This document shows positions 1 through 11,376 of a stretch of 64,000 nt of DNA, one piece after another. Below the pieces are notes generated by a model that was not told where the DNA came from, did not search any database, and was given only the letters and a program-made list of their open reading frames with translations. The stretch's first letter is position 1. The number at the start of each line of letters is the position of its first letter. The DNA is from an uncultured Pelagibacteraceae bacterium (GTDB lineage: Bacteria; Pseudomonadota; Alphaproteobacteria; Pelagibacterales; Pelagibacteraceae): assembly GCA_902572345.1 (NCBI GenBank), contig CACGEW010000005.1:33784-97783 (forward strand), written 5' to 3'. A program made the translations under genes and the position numbers.

Positions 1-931
1 GTTTGGTTAATCTTGAAGCGAAAGTTATGGCAATTGCTGTTGATAAAAATAATAATAATGTAACTACTATGATGTATATAATTGCAAAAGTAACTTTTAT
101 TCCTGTCTGACTATTTTCGACAGAATAATAAAAATTAACCGCTTGTTCGGTTTCATTTAAATATCTTAAAATTTCTGTATCGATATTTCTCGATATATAA
201 AGGTAAGTATCAACTAAAGATGTAAGTTTAACCATTATTGTAGTTTTATTTTCTAAGCTGTCTGTTACAAAAACTGCTTTTCCTTCTAGAGCTTGATCAT
301 AATCGCTATCAGCTGGAACTATAAATTCTTCATTTATATCTCTTACATCTGAAAGCAAAATATTACCTAGACTATCAATTAGATAAACATCGTCAATTTT
401 TCTTAAAAGTTTCTCAGATCTTAAAATATTTTTAAAACGATTTGAATTAGAATAATAAAAACTTGATGCACGATTTAAACCAACACTCATTAGAATAACA
501 TCGGATAAAACGTTTTCTTTATTTTCCTCTAAATAATTTTTTGCAACATCGTATGAGTTATTAACAGCTTTTGTAATTTGTTTATCAAAATAATTTTGTA
601 TGCCAAAATTAAAAATGAATAATGAAAAAATTGCCACTATTAGTGAGGGTATTACGGTAAAAAGTGAAAAAACAGAAATATATTTTAAATTTGTTTGTGA
701 TCCCTTTTTATTTTTTTTTCCTGTATAGTAGAAACGATAAAAATTTCTAAATATTAATGTAAAAAAAATTAATAATAAAACGATGTCTACTATTAATAAT
801 GACTGAAGATTTTGATCTGTTAATGGAATAAATCCCTCGTTTATAAAAGTAAGAATAGTGACAATCCCCATAAAAATACATAAAAATGAGGATAAAATAA
901 TCCAATTAAAATTTTTAATTATCTTGAACAT
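1..931 (-). CDS. ntrY: Sensor histidine kinase, NtrY-like, N-terminal membrane/sensor part (partial, runs off window start)
   Basis: Manual reverse-strand translation from ATG at 931 (MFKIIKNFNWIILSSFLCIFMGIVTILTFINEG...) is open to the window edge: several TM helices, long periplasmic loop, then TM + 'FASRLTKP' HAMP-like start. Divergent from ispDF, as expected near the alphaproteobacterial ntr region. Confidence 0.7.
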   Translation of the reverse strand, partial: MFKIIKNFNWIILSSFLCIFMGIVTILTFINEGFIPLTDQNLQSLLIVDIVLLLIFFTLIFRNFYRFYYTGKKNKKGSQTNLKYISVFSLFTVIPSLIVAIFSLFIFNFGIQNYFDKQITKAVNNSYDVAKNYLEENKENVLSDVILMSVGLNRASSFYYSNSNRFKNILRSEKLLRKIDDVYLIDSLGNILLSDVRDINEEFIVPADSDYDQALEGKAVFVTDSLENKTTIMVKLTSLVDTYLYISRNIDTEILRYLNETEQAVNFYYSVENSQTGIKVTFAIIYIIVVTLLLFLSTAIAITFASRLTK

Positions 932-979
932 CTTAAATAACCATTAAATATCTGTATAAATATTATATAAGTTAATATC

Positions 980-2125
980 ATGAGTTTTTGTTTAATAATT
1001 CTTGCTGGAGGTGATAGCCATAGATTTAGGTCTAAAATTGCCAAACCTTATCAAAAAATTGCAGGCAAATCATTAATCGAAATTAACATTATTAAAGCGC
1101 GTAAATTCAAACAAATTAAAAAGATTATTCTAGTTTATAACAAAAAAGACTTAAAAAAAGTAAAATCACTAAAACTTAAAAATGTTACATTGATAAAAGG
1201 TGGAAATAGCAGACAACAATCTACTTTTAATGCTTTAAAGCATCTTAAAAATCAAAAAGGAGTTTCTAAGGTTTTAATTCACGATGTAGCTAGGCCTAAT
1301 TTTTCATTAAGATTATTGAGTTCAGTTATTAAACATATGAAAAATGCTAGGGCTGTAGTTCCAAGGATCAGCATTCAAGATGCAATAAAACAAATAATCG
1401 ACTCAAGTAAAGAGGAATATATTATTGGTAAAAAAAGAGATAATTTATTTTTGACACAAACACCTCAAGCTTTCAATTTGAAAGAAATTTTTCATTTACA
1501 TAAAACTAATTCTAATAAATACAGAGATGATGATATCTCTTTATTTATGGATCTAAATAAAATTGAATTTGTTGAAGGTGAAAAAAGTAATTTTAAAATT
1601 ACAGACTATTCAGATTTTGAAAATTTAAAGAATATTTATAAATCTAAACAAAGTGTTGGAATAGGTTTTGATGTTCATAGATTAGTACCAAAAAGAAAAC
1701 TTTATTTAGCTGGTTTAAAGATAAAATCAAAGCTGGGGACACTGGGTCATTCAGATGGAGATCCTGTTCTACACTCAGTGGCTGATGCGATTTTAGGTGC
1801 TTGTAAAATGGGTGATATTGGCCAAATGTTTTCTGATAAAAATAAAAAATTTAAAAACATAAGATCCACAATTTTACTTCAAAAGGTGGTAGAACAAATT
1901 AAATTTAATGGTTATTTCATAAATAACATTGATATTAATATTATTACTCAAACACCTAAAATCAAAAATTATAAAAACAAAATGATCAATAATATTGCTA
2001 AACTTTGTAAAATTTCAAAAGACCAAATAAATATTAAAGGGAAAACAACTGAAAAACTTGGTGTGATAGGTAAAGAAAAGGCAATAGCATGTGAAGTTAT
2101 ATGTTCAGTTATAAAATATGATTAA
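980..2125 (+). CDS. ispDF: Bifunctional 2-C-methyl-D-erythritol 4-phosphate cytidylyltransferase / 2,4-cyclodiphosphate synthase
   Basis: N-terminal IspD ('LAGGDSHRF', 'VLIHDVARP', 'LTQTPQAF') fused to IspF ('GIGFDVHRL', 'LGHSDGDPVLHSVADAILGA', 'KTTEKLGVIG'). Confidence 0.96.
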   Translation: MSFCLIILAGGDSHRFRSKIAKPYQKIAGKSLIEINIIKARKFKQIKKIILVYNKKDLKKVKSLKLKNVTLIKGGNSRQQSTFNALKHLKNQKGVSKVLIHDVARPNFSLRLLSSVIKHMKNARAVVPRISIQDAIKQIIDSSKEEYIIGKKRDNLFLTQTPQAFNLKEIFHLHKTNSNKYRDDDISLFMDLNKIEFVEGEKSNFKITDYSDFENLKNIYKSKQSVGIGFDVHRLVPKRKLYLAGLKIKSKLGTLGHSDGDPVLHSVADAILGACKMGDIGQMFSDKNKKFKNIRSTILLQKVVEQIKFNGYFINNIDINIITQTPKIKNYKNKMINNIAKLCKISKDQINIKGKTTEKLGVIGKEKAIACEVICSVIKYD

Positions 2126-2621
2126 AACTTTCAATTATTTATTTGTAACATGTTTTGGAATTGGATCATTTAAATTTGCTCCTGGAACAATAACGTCTCT
2201 TATAACAACTGTTTTTCTATACAGCTTATTTCATATAATTAATTTACCTAACATCGCAATTTTGATTATTTTACTAATAGTTTTTATTTATTCTTTTTAT
2301 GCTGTGTCTGAATATATAAAATATAATGAAAACAAGGATCCTAAAGAAGTTGTTGTAGATGAATTCATCGGGCAATCTATTCCAATTTATTTATATGAAA
2401 TTGCTCATGGAAGTACGAAAGACTCAAATGAAGCAGCTCTATTTTATTTATATATTTTTATTTTGTTTCGATATTTTGACATCAAAAAACCTTTTCCAGT
2501 CAGTTTTTTCGATAAAAAATTTAAAAATAGTTTTGGAGTAATAATGGATGATGTTGTTGCTGGCTTATATGTGGTTCTTACATTGATAATTTTTATGGTA
2601 ATTAAATCAAAATTTTTCTAA
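2118..2621 (+). CDS. pgpA: Phosphatidylglycerophosphatase A
   Basis: 'GSFKFAPGTITSL' and 'VVDEFIGQ' motifs; membrane protein; overlaps ispDF by 8 nt. Confidence 0.88.
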   Translation: MIKTFNYLFVTCFGIGSFKFAPGTITSLITTVFLYSLFHIINLPNIAILIILLIVFIYSFYAVSEYIKYNENKDPKEVVVDEFIGQSIPIYLYEIAHGSTKDSNEAALFYLYIFILFRYFDIKKPFPVSFFDKKFKNSFGVIMDDVVAGLYVVLTLIIFMVIKSKFF

Positions 2622-3100
2622 TGAGTTTAAATAAAAAGATAATTTCATTAATCAAAAGAAAAAAGATAAAACTTGCGATTGCTGAGTCTTGTACAGGAGG
2701 AATGCTGTCTAGCACTATTACCTCTGTAAGTGGCTCATCAAAAGTATTTACGATGGGCTTAGTTACTTACTCAAATCAAGCCAAAACAAGTATTTTAAAA
2801 GTGCCTCAAAAAATAATAAAAAAGTATGGCGCTGTAAGTGTTCAATGTTGTTTGGCTATGGTTAATAACCTAAGTAAAATTAGTAAATCAAAATTATGTG
2901 TTTCCATAACAGGGATAGCTGGTCCTAAAGGCGGATCTAAACAAAAACCAGTTGGTTTAGTTTATATTGGAATTAGAGTTGGAAAAAAGGTTGTTGTAAA
3001 TAAATGTAATTTTAAAAATAAAGGTAGAGCTTACATTCAAAGACAAACAGTAAAAAAATCTCTTAATCTGTTATTTAGATTAATTAAACAGGGTAACTAA
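2621..3100 (+). CDS. cinA: CinA C-terminal domain protein (nicotinamide-nucleotide amidase)
   Basis: 'LAIAESCTGGMLSSTITSVSGSSKVF', 'SITGIAGPKGGS..KPVGLVYIG'. Confidence 0.92.
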   Translation: MSLNKKIISLIKRKKIKLAIAESCTGGMLSSTITSVSGSSKVFTMGLVTYSNQAKTSILKVPQKIIKKYGAVSVQCCLAMVNNLSKISKSKLCVSITGIAGPKGGSKQKPVGLVYIGIRVGKKVVVNKCNFKNKGRAYIQRQTVKKSLNLLFRLIKQGN

Positions 3101-3395
3101 ATTCTGGGTTTACTATAAAATTCAACAAATGAGCCGTAAAACTATTTAATAATAAGAATATACCAAACGCATTAAGGTAAAGGATAAAAACTAAGAAATT
3201 TCTTGCTCTTTTTTTAGCTAAAAGATTTTTATTTTCGGGCACCCAATTTTTGTTTGGAGATTTAAAATCATATGAAAACATCCAATAAGTTATATCGCTT
3301 TCATTAGGGTCACCGGTTCTAATTTTTTTAATATATGAAGCTAGACTTTTAAATGTAAAAATAAAAACTACTAATAAGACTGTAATAACTAACAT
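3084..3395 (-). CDS. Small two-TM membrane protein, unknown function
   Basis: 103-aa ORF abutting ratA; N- and C-terminal hydrophobic helices; fills the space between cinA and ratA. Confidence 0.7.
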   Translation of the reverse strand: MLVITVLLVVFIFTFKSLASYIKKIRTGDPNESDITYWMFSYDFKSPNKNWVPENKNLLAKKRARNFLVFILYLNAFGIFLLLNSFTAHLLNFIVNPEFSYPV

Positions 3396-3838
3396 TATTT
3401 ATATAATTGAACTGCCCTTTCTTCAAAAGCTTTTGCAATTTTATTTAAACCAAGCTCAAAAGATTTTTTCATTATTCCATTTAAAATGGGATTTTTCAAT
3501 TCAAAATCAATAAAAAATTCTAATTGAGTATTGTTGTTTATTTCTTTGAAATGCCACTCATTTTTTAAATGCTTTAAGGGACCATCTAAATTCGTAACAA
3601 TAATTTTATCACTTTCCTTATGATATGAAACATGGCTTGAAAAAGTTTCATTTAAGATACTTTTACCGACTTTTAGATCCCCATTGAATGTAATTAAATC
3701 TGAACTTTCATTCTTGTCAAAAATCTTACCTTCAATACACCAAGGAACGAATTCAGGATATTTTTCAATATCAAGAACCATCTCGACAAGTTGATTTTTT
3801 TTACAAGGAATAATTTTTTTTAGTGTTGCGGATGACAT
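3395..3838 (-). CDS. RatA/Coq10-type START-like (SRPBCC) protein
   Basis: '[12 protein letters not shown]'-type motif (here [20 protein letters not shown]), ~147 aa, located next to lipA as in other alphaproteobacteria. Confidence 0.88.
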   Translation of the reverse strand: MSSATLKKIIPCKKNQLVEMVLDIEKYPEFVPWCIEGKIFDKNESSDLITFNGDLKVGKSILNETFSSHVSYHKESDKIIVTNLDGPLKHLKNEWHFKEINNNTQLEFFIDFELKNPILNGIMKKSFELGLNKIAKAFEERAVQLYK

Positions 3839-4764
3839 TCAAGCTTTTTATTTCTTGCGTCCTGTAATCTTCTGAAGTCTTCATCAGCGTGATATGATGA
3901 TCTAGTTAAAGGTGAAGAAGAAACAAGTAAAAAGCCTTTTGTTTTAGCAATATTCTCAAATTCTTTAAATTCATCCGGATGATAATATCGATCTAAAGGA
4001 TGATGTTTTGCTGAAGGTTGAAGGTATTGACCTATTGTAATAAAATCAACTTCTGCCGATCTTAAATCATCCATCACTTGAATTACTTCATCTTTTGTTT
4101 CACCTAGGCCAACCATAATACCTGATTTGGTAAAAACTTTTTTATTAAATACCTTTGCATTTTTAAGTAATTCCAATGAAGCAAAATATCGAGCGCCAGG
4201 TCTTACTTTTGTATAAAGTCTCGGAACTGTTTCTATATTATGATTGAAAACATCTAAATCAGCTTCCAAAACTTTTTTATATGCATCATCTTTTCTTAAA
4301 AAATCAGGCGTTAGAACTTCAATAGAAGTTTCAGGATTTTTTTCTCTTGTAGCTTTAACAACTTTATAAAAATGCTCTGATCCTCCGTCTTCAAGATCGT
4401 CTCTATCAACAGATGTAATTACTACATGTTTTAAATTAAGGTCTTTTACTGCTGTAGAAATTTTTAATGGCTCAAAAATATCAAGATCAGTAGGTTTGCC
4501 AGTTTTGACATCGCAAAATGCACAAGCTCTTGTACACGTATCTCCCATTATCATAAACGTTGCATGTTTCTTACTCCAACACTCAGTAATATTTGGACAG
4601 TTTGCTTCCTGGCAAACTGTTACAAGATTGTTTTGATTTACAACTTTTTTGGTTTGAAAAAATACTTGAGAGTCCACGATTTTAGATCTTATCCAATCAG
4701 GTTTTTTCTTTATTGGGTTTATGGGTTTGTTTACTTTTTCTGGATGTCTAGGTTTTTCACTCAT
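3820..4764 (-). CDS. lipA: Lipoyl synthase
   Basis: Radical SAM CxxxCxxC '[10 protein letters not shown]', '[13 protein letters not shown]', '[11 protein letters not shown]'. Confidence 0.97.
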   Translation of the reverse strand: MSEKPRHPEKVNKPINPIKKKPDWIRSKIVDSQVFFQTKKVVNQNNLVTVCQEANCPNITECWSKKHATFMIMGDTCTRACAFCDVKTGKPTDLDIFEPLKISTAVKDLNLKHVVITSVDRDDLEDGGSEHFYKVVKATREKNPETSIEVLTPDFLRKDDAYKKVLEADLDVFNHNIETVPRLYTKVRPGARYFASLELLKNAKVFNKKVFTKSGIMVGLGETKDEVIQVMDDLRSAEVDFITIGQYLQPSAKHHPLDRYYHPDEFKEFENIAKTKGFLLVSSSPLTRSSYHADEDFRRLQDARNKKLECHPQH

Positions 4765-5054
4765 TTTAATTTAATTATTATCTCATCCTCAGTCACATAT
4801 TTAAATTTCTGTCTATATAATATATCTAAATAATCTGGATCATTTTTGTTAATTAATGAAATTTTATGATCTAAATTTTTTAATTCGGAAGTCAAAACTT
4901 TTTCCTCCTCAAGCAATTTTTCATAAGTATTTTTTTTATCAAAATAAGAGATCAATCCTCTTTCGCCTCCAATTAGATTGATACCTATGTAGAGAGTAAA
5001 AAAAATATTAAATAAAAGAAATTTCTTATTTTTTAAACTTTCAATTAACCTCAT
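4761..5054 (-). CDS. ftsB: FtsB/DivIC-like septum formation initiator
   Basis: ~97 aa, one TM followed by coiled coil, '[14 protein letters not shown]...' and '..[16 protein letters not shown]'; adjacent to eno. Confidence 0.85.
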   Translation of the reverse strand: MRLIESLKNKKFLLFNIFFTLYIGINLIGGERGLISYFDKKNTYEKLLEEEKVLTSELKNLDHKISLINKNDPDYLDILYRQKFKYVTEDEIIIKLK

Positions 5055-5057
5055 AAG

Positions 5058-6314
5058 CTAGATTCTAGCCATTTTGGCTTGATTGCCAAGTTCTTCTTCG
5101 ACGCGTAATAATCTGTTGTATTTAGCTACTCTTTCAGATCTCGCTAATGAACCTGTCTTAATTTGAGTAGACAGGGTGGCCACTGCCAAATCAGCTATAA
5201 ACGTGTCTTCTGTGTCTCCTGATCGATGTGAAATAATAGTACTGAAATTTGCTTTTTTTGCCATTGAAATTACTTCTAGGGTTTCGGTCAAAGTTCCTAT
5301 TTGATTAGGTTTTATTAAAATACTATTAGCAGATTTTTCTTTTATACCTTTTTCTAGTCTTTTTGAATTCGTGACAAATAAATCATCCCCAACAATTTGG
5401 ACTTTATTTCCTATTGCGGCAGTAACCTTTTTCCATGATTGCCAATCCTCTTCTGCAAATGGATCTTCAATAGATCTGATCGGGTAGCTGGATGTTAATT
5501 TTTTATAATAGTTTACAACATCATCTACAGGCAGAAAGTTAGATGATTGAATAGAATATTCTCCTTTTTCATTCTTTAATTCGTTTGCAGCTACATCCAA
5601 ACAAATTACAACGTCGTTACCTGGTTTTAATTTTGATTTTTCAATAGCTTGAACTATTAGGTCTAGAGCTTCCTCATTAGAATTAATTGATGGAGCAAAA
5701 CCGCCTTCGTCTCCAACATTCGTTAACATTTTTTTAGATTGTAATAGTTTTTTTAAATTTTGTATTACAAGAAAACATTTTTCTATAGCATCTGTAAAAT
5801 TTTTTGCAGAGTCAGGCCTAATCATAAATTCTTGAATATTTAAATCATTATCAGCATGTGCACCGCCATTAATAATATTCATCAATGGAATTGGTAGAGA
5901 GTAAGATTTGCCTAAACTTTTATAAAGTGATTGCTTATTTGCAATCGCAATACACTTTGCATAAGCTAATGAAACTGCCAATGTTGCGTTTGCACCTAAG
6001 TTAGTCTTATTTTCACTGCCATCTAACTCTATTAAAATTTTATCGATTTTTTCTTGCTGATTGAATCCTAGGTTTTTTAGTTTATTTGAAATTTTACTAT
6101 TAATATTTTGAACTGCAGTATTAACACTTTTACCTAAAAATTTATCTTGATCTTTGTCTCTTAATTCGTGAGCTTCGAATGCGCCAGTAGATGCGCCTGA
6201 TGGCGATATTGCAGTAGCTGACAAACCGTCATCTAAAAAGATTTCAGCTTCAACAGTAGGATTTCCTCTGCTATCAAAAACTTGACGACCTTTAACACTT
6301 TTGATTTTTGCCAT
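5058..6314 (-). CDS. eno: Enolase (phosphopyruvate hydratase)
   Basis: 'GRQVFDSRGNPTVEAEI', 'SGASTGAFEAHELRD', 'NVGDEGGFAPSI', 'SHRSGDTEDTFIADLAVA'. Confidence 0.98.
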   Translation of the reverse strand: MAKIKSVKGRQVFDSRGNPTVEAEIFLDDGLSATAISPSGASTGAFEAHELRDKDQDKFLGKSVNTAVQNINSKISNKLKNLGFNQQEKIDKILIELDGSENKTNLGANATLAVSLAYAKCIAIANKQSLYKSLGKSYSLPIPLMNIINGGAHADNDLNIQEFMIRPDSAKNFTDAIEKCFLVIQNLKKLLQSKKMLTNVGDEGGFAPSINSNEEALDLIVQAIEKSKLKPGNDVVICLDVAANELKNEKGEYSIQSSNFLPVDDVVNYYKKLTSSYPIRSIEDPFAEEDWQSWKKVTAAIGNKVQIVGDDLFVTNSKRLEKGIKEKSANSILIKPNQIGTLTETLEVISMAKKANFSTIISHRSGDTEDTFIADLAVATLSTQIKTGSLARSERVAKYNRLLRVEEELGNQAKMARI

Positions 6315-6318
6315 TCTT

Positions 6319-7139
6319 TTATTTAACTAACTTATCTATTTCAGTTAATTTTTTTAATAATGCTTTTACTTCATTTAATGGCACCATATTTGGACCATCT
6401 GATGGCGCATTGTCAGGATCTTCGTGCGTTTCCATAAAAATTGCTCCAACCCCTACAGCTATTGCAGCTCGGGCTAGATAAGGAACAAACTCTCTTTGTC
6501 CTCCACTTTTTTCACCCATGCCACCTGGTTGTTGAACTGAGTGCGTAGCATCAAAGACAATTGGAAAACCAAATCTTGACATTATTGGCAAAGCTCTCAT
6601 GTCAGATACGAGAGTGTTGTAACCAAAACTTGCGCCTCTTTCCGTAATTAAAATATTTTTATTTCCACTCTCTTCAATTTTTTTAATCACATTTGCCATA
6701 TCCCAAGGTGCTAAAAACTGTCCTTTTTTCACATTAATTATTTTTCCAGTTTTAGCAGCAGCAATTAATAAATCTGTTTGACGGCAAAGAAATGCTGGGA
6801 TTTGCAAAACATCAACATGTTTAGCAACTACCGAACATTGCTCTGCAGTGTGTACATCTGTTAGCACAGGTAATCCAACTTCCTTTCTAATTTTGTCAAA
6901 TATAGGCAGAGATTTTTCTAATCCCATACCTCTTTTTCCTTTAAGACTTGTTCTGTTAGCTTTGTCAAATGAAGTTTTGTAAATTAAATTAATTCCAAGT
7001 TCACTAGTAATTTTTTTAAGCTCTGATGAAATCTTTAAAGCATGTTTTTCATTTTCTAACTGACAAGGCCCTGCTATTAAAGTAAATGGCTTATCATTAG
7101 CTATTTCAAAGTTAGAACATTTTACTTTATGATTTGACA

Positions 7140-7140
<1 letters not shown>
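6319..7140 (-). CDS. kdsA: 3-deoxy-8-phosphooctulonate synthase (KDO-8-P synthase)
   Basis: 'LIAGPCQLE', '[12 protein letters not shown]', '[12 protein letters not shown]', '[17 protein letters not shown]'. Confidence 0.97.
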
Positions 7141-8771
<1,631 letters not shown>

Positions 8772-8806
8772 TTATACTTTATATTTTCTTAATTACAAAG
8801 ACTTAA

Positions 8807-9106
8807 TTACTTAGACTGAGGAATTTGTGGAAGGTTTGAATTTTCTTCTTCCTCTTTCTCTAAAACTGACTGTGTTTCGCGAAGTTCATCCCTTGAAATT
8901 GCCACAATAGCAATACTGCAAATTATAAATAATGCAGCAACTATCGAAGTAAATTTTGTTAAGAAAGTACCAACTGATCTTGCTGACGTGAAATTATCTT
9001 GTGAAACACCTAAACCTAACGCGCCACCTTCAGATCTTTGCAACAAAATAATTATTACTAAGATTACAGCTAAAACTATATTTACAAAGATAAGTAAACT
9101 TTCCAT
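8807..9106 (-). CDS. secG: Preprotein translocase subunit SecG
   Basis: 'VILLQRSEGGALGLG' motif, two TM helices, 99 aa. Confidence 0.92.
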   Translation of the reverse strand: MESLLIFVNIVLAVILVIIILLQRSEGGALGLGVSQDNFTSARSVGTFLTKFTSIVAALFIICSIAIVAISRDELRETQSVLEKEEEENSNLPQIPQSK

Positions 9107-9111
9107 TCTGT

Positions 9112-9855
9112 TTATCTATAGTAATTTTTTATTATATCAATAAATTTTTTGGAAGTTTTTGAAGCTCCACCTATTAGAAAACCGTCTATTTCCCTGATTT
9201 CTTTAAACATCTTAACATTGCTGCCATCTACAGAGCCGCCGTATAAAACTGCTGGACTATTTTTTTTAAATATTCCATTTAAAACTTTTTTGATATGGAT
9301 TGTTGTTTTTTTTAATTCATTTGCAGTTGGAATTTTTCCTGTTCCAATTGACCAAATAGGTTCGTAAGCTACAATAATATTTTTTTTGTTAAATTTTTTT
9401 TCTAAAACTTTAGTCAATTGTCTTTTTAGAACACTAAGTGTTTTTTGATTTTTTTTCTCTAATTTGTTTTCACCAATACAAAAAACTACTTTCAAATTGT
9501 TACTAAGAGCATATCTTACTTTATCCTTTAACATTGAGTCAGTATCGCCTTCTCCTCTATTATCTGAATGTCCAACTAAAGTGTATTTAGCACCTACGCT
9601 TTTGAGCATATAAGGGCTTATAGCAGCAGTGTTAGAGGAAAATTGTTCTTTCTGATAGCAGTTTTGAGCACCTATTAAAACTCTCTTATTTTTAAAAAAC
9701 TTAGAATAATTTTCAATTAAAGTGTATGGAGGAGTAATTATTACTTTATAATTGTTTCTATTTTTGTCTTTTGCATAGTATGAATTAATTTTATTAAGAA
9801 TACCTATAGATTTTGGCGTACCAAACATTTTCCAATTACCAATAAAATATCTCAT
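9112..9855 (-). CDS. tpiA: Triosephosphate isomerase
   Basis: 'IGNWKMF', 'YTLVGHSDNR', 'VVFCIGE', 'VAYEPIWSIGTG', 'VLYGGSVDGSN'. Confidence 0.97.
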   Translation of the reverse strand: MRYFIGNWKMFGTPKSIGILNKINSYYAKDKNRNNYKVIITPPYTLIENYSKFFKNKRVLIGAQNCYQKEQFSSNTAAISPYMLKSVGAKYTLVGHSDNRGEGDTDSMLKDKVRYALSNNLKVVFCIGENKLEKKNQKTLSVLKRQLTKVLEKKFNKKNIIVAYEPIWSIGTGKIPTANELKKTTIHIKKVLNGIFKKNSPAVLYGGSVDGSNVKMFKEIREIDGFLIGGASKTSKKFIDIIKNYYR

Positions 9856-9918
9856 AATTTGCCTTAATATAAATTTTAATTTATAGGTGTATAAATTTGA
9901 ACTTATTAAATTAATATA

Positions 9919-11376
9919 ATGGCAACATCAATAGGAAAATTATCAAAATCTTTTTTTCTAAAGCTTCTGGTGGGTATAATAATCTTGCCTTTTGTCTTCT
10001 GGGGAATGGGTGATGTTTTTAGAGGTGGAAATCAAAATGTGATTGCAACAGTTGACTCTAAAAAAATAAGCACACAAGAATTCGTTAATTATATTAATCG
10101 ACTAAATTTGAAAGAAGAACAGATTAAAAATTTGTCGAAAACAGACCTAGTTGAACAAATCTTATCTGACTATATTGGAAAAAAAGTTATGTCACTAGAA
10201 ATAGAACAACTTGGCATTGTTATTACAGATAAGGCTCTTAGAAACGTAATTAAAAACGATAAATCATTTTTTAAAGATAAAGAATTTTCAAGAACTGAGT
10301 ATGAAAAATTTTTAATTAAAAGTGGAATAACTGCGCCTCAATTTGAAGCTAATATTGTTGAACAAGAAAAAAGAAGACAGTTTTTAAGCTCTTTAGCTGG
10401 AGGAATAGTTATCCCAGAAATATTAACTGAAAAGGAATTTAGAAAAGAAAATCAAACAAAAATAATTCAATATATTGACTTAGATAAATATCACTCAAAA
10501 AATAAACCGTCTCAAGAAAGTATTAAAGAGCTTTATGAGAGAAATAAAAATGTGTTTATTGCTGAATTTAAATCAATAAGGTACGCAGAAATTAAGCCAG
10601 AGTTAATTAGTGGTAGTAAAGAATACAACGAAAGTTTTTTTAAACAATTAGATATTATAGAAAACAAAGTTTTAGATGGACAGTCTTTTGAAGCAACAGC
10701 AAAAGCAAATAATTTAAAGATTGTAGAATTCAATAAAATTAATGCAAAAAAAGAAAACGAGGCTAAAACCAAAATAGAAAACCTGCCAGATAATCTCTTT
10801 CAAAAGATATATAATATAAAGTTACCTCAATCTCCTGAGGTTATAAATATTGAGAGCAAATATTATTTAGCTGAGATTAAGGACGAAGAGAAAAAAAATA
10901 GATCAATTAATGATCCTGAAGTTTTAGAGGCGCTTAACGCACAACTAAGTTTTAAAGAAAAAATTGAAAATAATACATCTCTAGCTAAAGATATTAGTTT
11001 AGGTGCTTTTGATGGAGATAATTATAGAAAATTTGCTGACGATAACGGATTGGTTATAAAAGATTATCAAATATCTAGTTTAAAACAAAATGATATATTT
11101 AGCGAAGGTTTGATAAAACAAATTTTCTTAACTAAAGATGGTGACATTAATCTTTTAACTAACAACACGCTTACCAAAAGTTTTTTAATATCTACAAAAA
11201 AAACAGAATATAAAAAACTTGATAAAAATAGTAATGAATTTGAGCAATACGAAGCTAAGGCACGCTTAAACTTGATTAATAAAATATATCAATCTTATGA
11301 CGAAAATGCTAATCAGAAATATAAGGTTGAGGTAAATCAAAGAACTATAGATCGTGTCAAAAATTCATTTCAATGA
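9919..11376 (+). CDS. Membrane-anchored SurA/PpiD-like peptidyl-prolyl isomerase family protein
   Basis: N-terminal TM 'FFLKLLVGIIILPFVFWGMGDVFRGGNQNVIATVDSKKISTQEFVNYINR' typical of SurA_N_3/PpiD; divergent from tpiA and upstream of trp genes. Confidence 0.85.
   Translation: MATSIGKLSKSFFLKLLVGIIILPFVFWGMGDVFRGGNQNVIATVDSKKISTQEFVNYINRLNLKEEQIKNLSKTDLVEQILSDYIGKKVMSLEIEQLGIVITDKALRNVIKNDKSFFKDKEFSRTEYEKFLIKSGITAPQFEANIVEQEKRRQFLSSLAGGIVIPEILTEKEFRKENQTKIIQYIDLDKYHSKNKPSQESIKELYERNKNVFIAEFKSIRYAEIKPELISGSKEYNESFFKQLDIIENKVLDGQSFEATAKANNLKIVEFNKINAKKENEAKTKIENLPDNLFQKIYNIKLPQSPEVINIESKYYLAEIKDEEKKNRSINDPEVLEALNAQLSFKEKIENNTSLAKDISLGAFDGDNYRKFADDNGLVIKDYQISSLKQNDIFSEGLIKQIFLTKDGDINLLTNNTLTKSFLISTKKTEYKKLDKNSNEFEQYEAKARLNLINKIYQSYDENANQKYKVEVNQRTIDRVKNSFQ

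Noticed and set aside
2359-2541. 60-aa ORF in an alternative frame inside pgpA
   Set aside because: Nested in a well-supported pgpA; no homology-like motifs.
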